From NCBI GenBank assembly GCA_026692885.1, contig JAPLNJ010000214.1, positions 1 to 12,185 of the forward strand: a stretch of DNA of 12,185 nt. The letters are read 5' to 3'. The stretch is from Planctomycetota bacterium. Lineage in GTDB: Bacteria > Planctomycetota > Planctomycetia > Pirellulales > Pirellulaceae. A model generated the notes under the pieces. It did no database searches, had not been told where the DNA came from, and worked only from the letters and a program-made list of their open reading frames with translations. Position 1 is the stretch's first letter. Each line of letters begins with the position of its first letter. The translations under genes and the position numbers were made by a program. Shown here in pieces: positions 9,701-12,185 of this stretch.

Positions 9701-12185
9701 CTTCGCCACGCCCCAGGCAGCCCTCGACCAGGTCGCTATCCACGGCACCGTCACCGTGTATGGCGGAAGCTACGGCGGGGCCGCCGTGAACCAGACGCTC
9801 ACCGAGATCGTGGTCGCGACGAATCCCTACCTGCCCGCGGAGAGCACTGTGCAACTGGCCGGCGCGGTCACGCTGGGGGCCAGCACGACGTTTCGCGAAA
9901 CCGGTGCGACCAACCTGGTCTTCGCCAGTACCGTCCGCGGCACGACCGCCGGCCATCAAGCCTTGACGATCACCGGCAGCAACGGGCTGACCTTCCAAGG
10001 GCCGGTGGGCACGGTGGCCGTCCCCCTGGCCAGCCTGACCACGGGCGCGGGGTTGAACACGGCGATTGACGGCGGCGGCGTGCAAACCACGGGCGACCAG
10101 GCGTATGGTGGAGCGGTGACCGTGGGTGCCAACGCCACGCTGGCCACGAGCACCGGCGACATCACCTTCGACAGCACGTTGAACAGTGCGGCGAACGGGG
10201 CCAACACGCTATCCGTGTCCTCCGGCACCGGCGATCTCACGTTCACCGCCGCGGTCGGATCGGGGACGAACCAGGAATTGGGGGCCCTGACGATCGCCAG
10301 CGCCGCGGACGTGACTTTTTTGGCCGACGCACGCACGGCGGGCAATCTGACCCAGACATCCGGCACCGGGACGACAAGTTTCCACGGCGTCAGCGTCGTC
10401 GGCGACAGTTTGAGCGTGTCCACCCGGCACATCGCACTGGACGCCGGCAACCTGGCCGTCGCCAACCGGACCACGTTTCAAGCCTCGAACGCTGGCAGTA
10501 CGGCCGTCAGTCAGGCCGCCGGGACCACGCTGCTGACCACCGATCTGCTCCTGCTCGGCAACGGGACGTTCACACTGGACCAGCCGCTGAACCACATCAG
10601 CGGGAACCTGGCGGCCAACGTGCTCGGTTCGCTGTCCTACCGGGACGCGGGCAGCCTGCAGATCGGCACCGTTGGTGCCACCAGCGGCCTCACGACCGGA
10701 AACGCCACGCTGACGATCCAGGCCCAGGACTCGATCGGCATCGGTTCGTCAGCGGCTCTGAATGCGGGCACCGGCCATCTCACCCTGACTGCCGAGACGG
10801 GGTCGATCGACGGCAGCGGACTGCTCACGGCCGACCTGCTGACCCTGCAGGCCGTTAGCGGGATCGGCAGCACGACCGCCCTACGCAGCAACGTGACCAC
10901 GCTGGATGCGGTGAACTCCGGGACCAGCGGCAGTATCCAAATCGATGAAGTTTCCGCAGGTGGACCGATCGGCGTGCAGCAACTGGCGCAAAGCAATGCC
11001 AGCGGGACGGGCAGCATCCGCCTGACTGCCGCCAACGGCACACTCACGGTGTTGGCCGGCGGGAGCGGCGTGAGCACCCTGGGCGCGGGCGATCTGACGC
11101 TGACGGCCAACGGCGCCGCTCAGGACGTCAACCTGAACGCCGCCGTCAGCAGCCAACGCGGGACGATCACCATCACGGCCGACGGCGGCAACGGCAGCGG
11201 CCTGTATGTCAATGCGCCGGTGACCAGTCAACAGGGGCCGATCCGGCTGCGGGCGGATCAGGATGTCCGTGGCCTCGCGGCCGGAACGGTCACGTCCCAC
11301 GACGGGAGCGTGGAGATCACGGCCAACTACGACACCACGAGCCTCGGCTTGAGTAACGACGGCACGATCGCGATGGCGGGCGATATCGCGGCCGGTGCCG
11401 GGACGGTGACCTTCAGCCTGGGCGACTGCAGCGGATACCTGGACGGCAACATCGTTTCTGCCGGCGACGTGATCAAGAACGGCGTCGGCGCGCTGCGGCT
11501 GAATGGCGGCCACAACACCTACACCGGAGCTACCACGATCAACAACGGCACCTGGCTGATCAACGGCACGCTCGTGGGTGCCGGCGGAGCCGTGACCGTC
11601 ACCGGCACGCCGAGCGGAACGTTAGGCGGGAACGGCACGATCGATCGCCTGGTCAACGTCAACGGCGGCGGGACACTCGATCCGGGCGATTGCGATCCGG
11701 CCGGCAGCACCCCCACCTGCGGGCCGCAGCCGGGGCGTCTGACGGTGAACGGCGACGTCGTGTTCCAGTCGGGGGCGACCTTCCGCGTGCAACTGAACGG
11801 CGTCTCCCCTGCCGTGATGGCGCCGCTAGCCGCGAAGTACGACCAGTTGGCGGTCAACGGCACGGTGAACCTGGGCGGCACCGTCCATGGCGCGAATGGG
11901 GCCACCCTGGTGACCTCGGTCTTCCCCATGCCCGTGGGCGCAGCATTCCGCGTGATCGACAACAATCTGGCGGACACCATCGACACGCAATTCAACGGAC
12001 TCGGCGAAGACGCGTTCTTTACGGCCGGTGGCTACGTGATGAACATTTCCTACCAGAGCGGGTCGGACAACAACGATGTGACACTGACCCATCCCGGCCG
12101 GTACGACTTCGACGCCTACCTGCCAGACACGGACCCCTATTACTACGAATCCGTCGGGCCCATGTATCCCGGGAACACCGCCCAA
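3795..12185 (+). CDS. Giant PATR-repeat autotransporter/adhesin-like surface protein, both ends uncertain or missing
   Basis: One frame is open from the stop at 3765 to the right edge, giving at least 2,797 codons from ATG 3795. The C-terminus is outside the window. The protein is rich in Gly, Thr, Ser, Asn, Leu and Val and poor in Lys and Cys, as in right-handed beta-helix passengers. Order by residue: PATR-like repeats from 87; large unit A 217-837 ending in an end-cap module; Calx-beta 842-954; 'WDGG...NNW' header 959-1060; more PATR repeats; large unit B 1316-1933; beta-helix start module 1937-2012; haemagglutinin-like stretch 2016-2558; PATR plus third end-cap 2559-2765. The start is doubtful: the first 55 residues (MLGPVATIHNRVES...) show no signal peptide and no similarity to the rest, and no ribosome site is convincing. 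The gene is probably 5'-truncated near 3969. By family knowledge such proteins are secreted and act in adhesion or as cell-surface layers; an anchoring or transport domain (autotransporter barrel, dockerin or PEP-CTERM) would be expected downstream but is not visible here. Confidence 0.88.
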   Translation, partial: MLGPVATIHNRVESYAIEGVQQPIIVHPTAPGKLRKGVTQGLLGERKQLLRHPIEFQLAAGGSGTFQIDTLGTSLAVSGLVSGSGDLIKTGAGTLGLGGANTYGGNTTISQGTLQVTADGALGTTAGLTQIGSSGTLQFSNVTYGTAETVRITGAGGTLDSLDGNNSFAGNVVLLANGTLSSSTPGKTLTLNGSVSSSGTVSELTVTGAGDMRLAGSVSGTFGLTKLGSGVVTLSASNTYAGDTTVSGGTLRLGANDVIPDGTGHGNVAVNGTGTLDVNGFRDTLNGLSGNGTVDSTSGSGTLIVGNSNATSTFFGIIQNNGGSLALTKVGTGTLTLAGNNTYSGDTTIQAGTISISLNNNLGAATATLICDHGTLLQTASFTTTRPVRLDSGGGTLNVAPGVTRIQAGIVSGVGQLTKIGQGTWEPTAINTYTGGTYLHEGTLIHHTAGNLGPQPESSPYSSNYLYVDNGAHLLVDATYSAFPGRGLYVGVGGAVYGETSGQVNFRNGPMQNWPGTSGGLTFVTLGVQGLVGNNSFSGDVTVLNGTLSISRDVNLGNAANPVILRGGTTLQAADGRMNWEGPQAYPGGNGQVVAGTITTSRTVTLASGTVTMEVLNGANPQQNLSPLSPLPSHTNTLTLTGPVGGSGALSKTGPGILTLAADNTYAGSTTVHDGTLSLQGPNGRIGAISLAGGTLGGNGTVGAISVAASGTVSPGDGTGDGTGTAGILHSGDVTWNTDTTFLAELFNGSGPGSGHDQLRVAGGISLGHATLDFRPSFTPADGAQFTIVDNDGIDAVFGTFRDTLGNILTGGAVFTVGGRTFRISYAGGDGNDVVLTYQSAVTVAFASASGSGAETFPNPTIAVQLAASSSETVTVTYTVRGDSTATPGGVDYTLATPGTLTFSPGSTTQNIPITINHNPTFEADKVVNLVLSDPVNAQLGSLTVFTYTIVETDPAHPVYVWDGGSMTSNNWTDPINWETDTAPTGIGNEELVFGNASAARKASSVNDFGPGKAFGQIIFQDSGYTLSGQATTLNGGGIVAEATGTNTIALNVTLGDSQTWSTVASGTLDFNGSIATNGKVLTTAGAGHLNLSSQITGSGGLTAAGTGVVTLTGNNTYGGLTTVNAGTLIVRSASGLGSTAQGTVVDGGATLSIEGLFTLPEPLILNGNGSTGGGALMSGSGNTTLSGNVTLNSASEIGVVQAGGTLTIAGVVSGVSGADLAKLGSGTLILSNTGNTYSGDTWIQAGELRLGNAGVLPDGGRVTLANASGAVLNLNGHDETIGSLSGGGTLGGNVLLGTATLTLGGDDSSPLFSGNLSGSGGLTKTGTGTLTLAGQDAYTGNTTISNGTLKLGSNQALAPGNVAVAGRLDLAGYSGAIQGLTGSGRVDTTAGASTLTVGLGDASSTFVGQMINSSGLLTLAKTGSGLLTLSGSNSYSGGTLLNAGTLSIGADVNLGDLGGNLTMTNNATLRFTATLGTSRNVVLGVGGGRVDVPGAITVTAGGVISGTGRLTKVGQGTWEPTTLNTYTGGTYLHEGTIIQRAPRNLGPQPVSNDPFSNYLYVDNGAKVLVDATYSAFPGRGLYIGDGGAVYGETAGQTNFRQGPMVNSPGTTGGLTIDSLGIQGLGGDNTFTGKVTVLRGELSISRDVNLGNATNVVILKPGAELEIADGRDNWGGVSPFPTGNGAMVPGTFTTNRTITLDGGEALIGVLNTTSSGWSVNPTPVGYPLPPHVNTFTVASSIIGTGALNKMGPGSLTLTAFNTYTGTTTITDGTLLVNGPDGRIGVTALAGGILSGNGTVGAITMNTTGTVSPGNGTGNGTGSTGILHSGTVTWNANTAFRVEVNGNTPGTDHDQLQVAGNVSLGDATLTLSRAVNYVPTGTGVLVIIDNDGSDVVGGTFQGLAEGAAVTLPGDAFPVFTISYVGGDGNDVVLNRRVPTGIYVDDAWAGTPIGTNPNYDPIGGLIFGYNAFATPQAALDQVAIHGTVTVYGGSYGGAAVNQTLTEIVVATNPYLPAESTVQLAGAVTLGASTTFRETGATNLVFASTVRGTTAGHQALTITGSNGLTFQGPVGTVAVPLASLTTGAGLNTAIDGGGVQTTGDQAYGGAVTVGANATLATSTGDITFDSTLNSAANGANTLSVSSGTGDLTFTAAVGSGTNQELGALTIASAADVTFLADARTAGNLTQTSGTGTTSFHGVSVVGDSLSVSTRHIALDAGNLAVANRTTFQASNAGSTAVSQAAGTTLLTTDLLLLGNGTFTLDQPLNHISGNLAANVLGSLSYRDAGSLQIGTVGATSGLTTGNATLTIQAQDSIGIGSSAALNAGTGHLTLTAETGSIDGSGLLTADLLTLQAVSGIGSTTALRSNVTTLDAVNSGTSGSIQIDEVSAGGPIGVQQLAQSNASGTGSIRLTAANGTLTVLAGGSGVSTLGAGDLTLTANGAAQDVNLNAAVSSQRGTITITADGGNGSGLYVNAPVTSQQGPIRLRADQDVRGLAAGTVTSHDGSVEITANYDTTSLGLSNDGTIAMAGDIAAGAGTVTFSLGDCSGYLDGNIVSAGDVIKNGVGALRLNGGHNTYTGATTINNGTWLINGTLVGAGGAVTVTGTPSGTLGGNGTIDRLVNVNGGGTLDPGDCDPAGSTPTCGPQPGRLTVNGDVVFQSGATFRVQLNGVSPAVMAPLAAKYDQLAVNGTVNLGGTVHGANGATLVTSVFPMPVGAAFRVIDNNLADTIDTQFNGLGEDAFFTAGGYVMNISYQSGSDNNDVTLTHPGRYDFDAYLPDTDPYYYESVGPMYPGNTAQ
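3834..3965 (-). pseudogene. Possible C-terminal remnant of an unidentified minus-strand gene
   Basis: A minus-strand frame of 43 codons plus TGA stop (3836-3834), bounded upstream by an in-frame TAA at 3968-3966. It has no start of its own. The peptide looks like a genuine protein tail, with a helix-like stretch (LLPLTKETLSDAFAELAGSG) followed by WMHDDGLLHSFYGV, and about 70% of its third codon positions are G or C. The family is not recognised. It ends where the adhesin-like sequence of the plus strand begins, suggesting that the rest of the gene was lost at a junction near 3966. The same bases are also open on the plus strand in codon register, so chance cannot be excluded. Confidence 0.3.
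5145..5387 (+). repeat. Conserved 81-residue insert module, copy A
   Basis: It begins NLGPQP and contains YLYVDNGA, LVDATYSAFPGRGLY, GGAVYGET, NFRNGPM and LGVQGL. It interrupts the PATR pattern between the GTWEP repeat and a half repeat. Hand alignment to copy B gives 62 identities in 81 positions without gaps, clearly above the flanking modules. I do not recognise a named domain; it may be a loop or capping domain projecting from the beta-helix. Confidence 0.75.
5868..6305 (+). other. End-cap module 1 of the adhesin
   Basis: The pattern is GGNGTVG...GTVSPGDGTG...GILHSGDVTW...HDQLRVAG-SLG-ATL...FTIVDNDG...VFGTF...FRISYAGGDGNDVVLT. This block recurs at 9159 and 11613. It closes each large repeat unit and resembles blocks widespread in planctomycete PATR proteins. 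Confidence 0.75.
6318..6656 (+). other. Calx-beta domain in the adhesin
   Basis: 113 residues beginning VTVAFASASGSGAE, with the family pattern TVTYTV-G-STATPGGVDYT...GTLTFSPGSTTQNIPI, then an acidic FEADK and VNLVLSDPVNAQLG, ending TIVETD. Calx-beta domains are Ig-like and often bind calcium through acidic residues such as the E and D seen here. It lies between the end of large unit A and the header of the second unit. Confidence 0.85.
6669..6980 (+). other. 'WDGG...NNW...NW' header module
   Basis: It begins VYVWDGGSMTSNNW and continues with INWETDTAPTGIGNEELVFGN, SSVNDFGPGKAFGQIIFQDSGYTLSG. Blocks of this type commonly open PATR-rich passengers in planctomycetes and Verrucomicrobia. Here it opens the second large unit only; the first unit lacks it. 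Confidence 0.65.
8427..8669 (+). repeat. Conserved 81-residue insert module, copy B
   Basis: Same length as copy A and the same core (YLYVDNGA, LVDATYSAFPGRGLY, GGAVYGET). Differences cluster at the start (VSNDPF against ESSPYS) and in the last third. The aromatic- and proline-containing core contrasts with the Gly/Thr-rich surroundings. Confidence 0.75.
9159..9593 (+). other. End-cap module 2 of the adhesin
   Basis: Same pattern as module 1: SGNGTVGAI, GTVSPGNGTGNGTG, TGILHSGTVTW, HDQLQVAG, IIDNDG, then FTISYVGGDGNDVVLN. By eye it is more diverged from module 1 than the 81-residue insert copies are from one another. Confidence 0.75.
9603..9830 (+). other. Beta-helix start module (YVDD...NAFATPQAALD)
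   Basis: Contains GIYVDDAWAGTPIGT, GYNAFATPQAALDQVAIHGTV and TVYGGSYG. This is the usual opening of right-handed parallel beta-helix (NosD/pectate-lyase-like) regions in planctomycete surface proteins. It marks a change of architecture: upstream is PATR-rich, downstream is haemagglutinin-like. Confidence 0.6.
9840..11468 (+). other. Filamentous-haemagglutinin-like beta-helical stretch
   Basis: About 540 residues of short Gly/Thr/Ala-rich strands without canonical PATR motifs. Recurring phrases include GDITFDSTL, GDLTFTAAV, GHLTLTAETGSIDGSG, GDLTLTANGAAQDVNLNAAV, GTITITADGGNGSGLYVNAPV and GSVEITANYDTTSLGL. They resemble the loosely repeated strands of FHA-type and other large beta-strand repeat proteins. 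It belongs to the same frame as the PATR part. Confidence 0.6.
11613..12089 (+). other. End-cap module 3 of the adhesin
   Basis: Third copy of the closing block: SGTLGGNGTI, GGTLDPGDCDP, GRLTVNGDVVF, YDQLAVNGTVNLGGTV, FRVIDNN, FNGLGEDAFF, MNISYQSGSDNNDVTLT. It is the most diverged copy and carries two cysteines (in DPGDCDP and PTCGPQP), rare in this protein. The sequence after it (PGRYDFDAYLPDTDPYYYES...) is non-repetitive and rich in Asp and Tyr, suggesting a new domain that continues beyond the window. Confidence 0.7.

Larger units (their letters stand above)
4053..11561 (+). repeat. Fourteen PATR-like (autotransporter-associated beta-strand) repeats
   Basis: The consensus is about 30 residues: L-x-K-x-G-x-G-x-L-T-L, then N-T-Y-x-G-x-T-T-I, then G-T-L. 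Copies start at 4053, 4464, 4773, 5043, 5385 (half), 5742, 7098, 7455, 7761, 8052, 8325, 8667 (half), 9033 and 11469. Two copies (5043 and 8325) share the odd variant GQGTWEP...NTYTGGTYLHEGT. Known family role: helical strands of secreted passenger domains. Spacing between copies is irregular (roughly 270-1,360 bases), so this is not a simple tandem array. Confidence 0.88.

Noticed and set aside
7599..10085. Minus-strand open frame of 828 codons opposite the adhesin
   Set aside because: Its translation is rich in Arg, Ala, Gly, Asp, His and Gln with no domain, typical of the reverse of GC-rich, repeat-containing coding DNA. The plus-strand frame over the same bases shows clear PATR, insert and end-cap modules.
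4053..11561. Phage tail fibre or CRISPR-like array as explanation for the repeats
   Set aside because: The repeats are coding, irregularly spaced and diverged at DNA level, and they follow the PATR protein consensus. No phage structural gene or cas gene is present.

Overview
The window looks like GC-rich chromosomal DNA from a planctomycete or a close relative (Planctomycetota, possibly Verrucomicrobiota). This is inferred from protein style. There are two secreted PQQ-like beta-propeller proteins, one of which starts its mature part with DWPQW. There is also a giant surface protein built from autotransporter-associated beta-strand (PATR) repeats, a Calx-beta domain and end modules closing in GGDGNDVVLT. 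No RNA gene, CRISPR array, intact insertion sequence or phage gene was seen.

Layout. Positions 1-3604 hold two minus-strand genes in tandem. Both encode exported beta-propeller proteins. The upstream one (3604-1187) is complete and also carries an Ig-like domain and a concanavalin/LamG-like C-terminal domain. The downstream one (1177 to beyond position 1) is cut by the window edge. Only 9 bases separate them, and the ribosome site of the second gene abuts the stop codon of the first, so they very probably form one translationally coupled operon.

Positions 3605-3794 are non-coding and contain two GC-rich palindromes of the same type. From about 3795 to the right edge (12185) a single plus-strand frame stays open: at least 2,797 codons of a repeat-rich, presumably secreted beta-helical surface protein. 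It contains 14 PATR-like repeats, a long internal duplication (4443-6305 against 7740-9593), three copies of an end-cap module, a Calx-beta domain, and a filamentous-haemagglutinin-like stretch (9840-11468). Its C-terminus lies beyond the window.

The most notable point is the 5' end of this giant gene. It has no signal peptide and no 'WDGG...NNW' header module, although the header is present before the second large unit at 6669. The first PATR material starts abruptly at about 3969. Just upstream, on the opposite strand, is what looks like the last 43 codons of another gene (3965-3834), followed on its own strand by the two palindromes. I infer a rearrangement or assembly junction near 3960-3975 that joined a beheaded adhesin gene to the tail of an unrelated gene.
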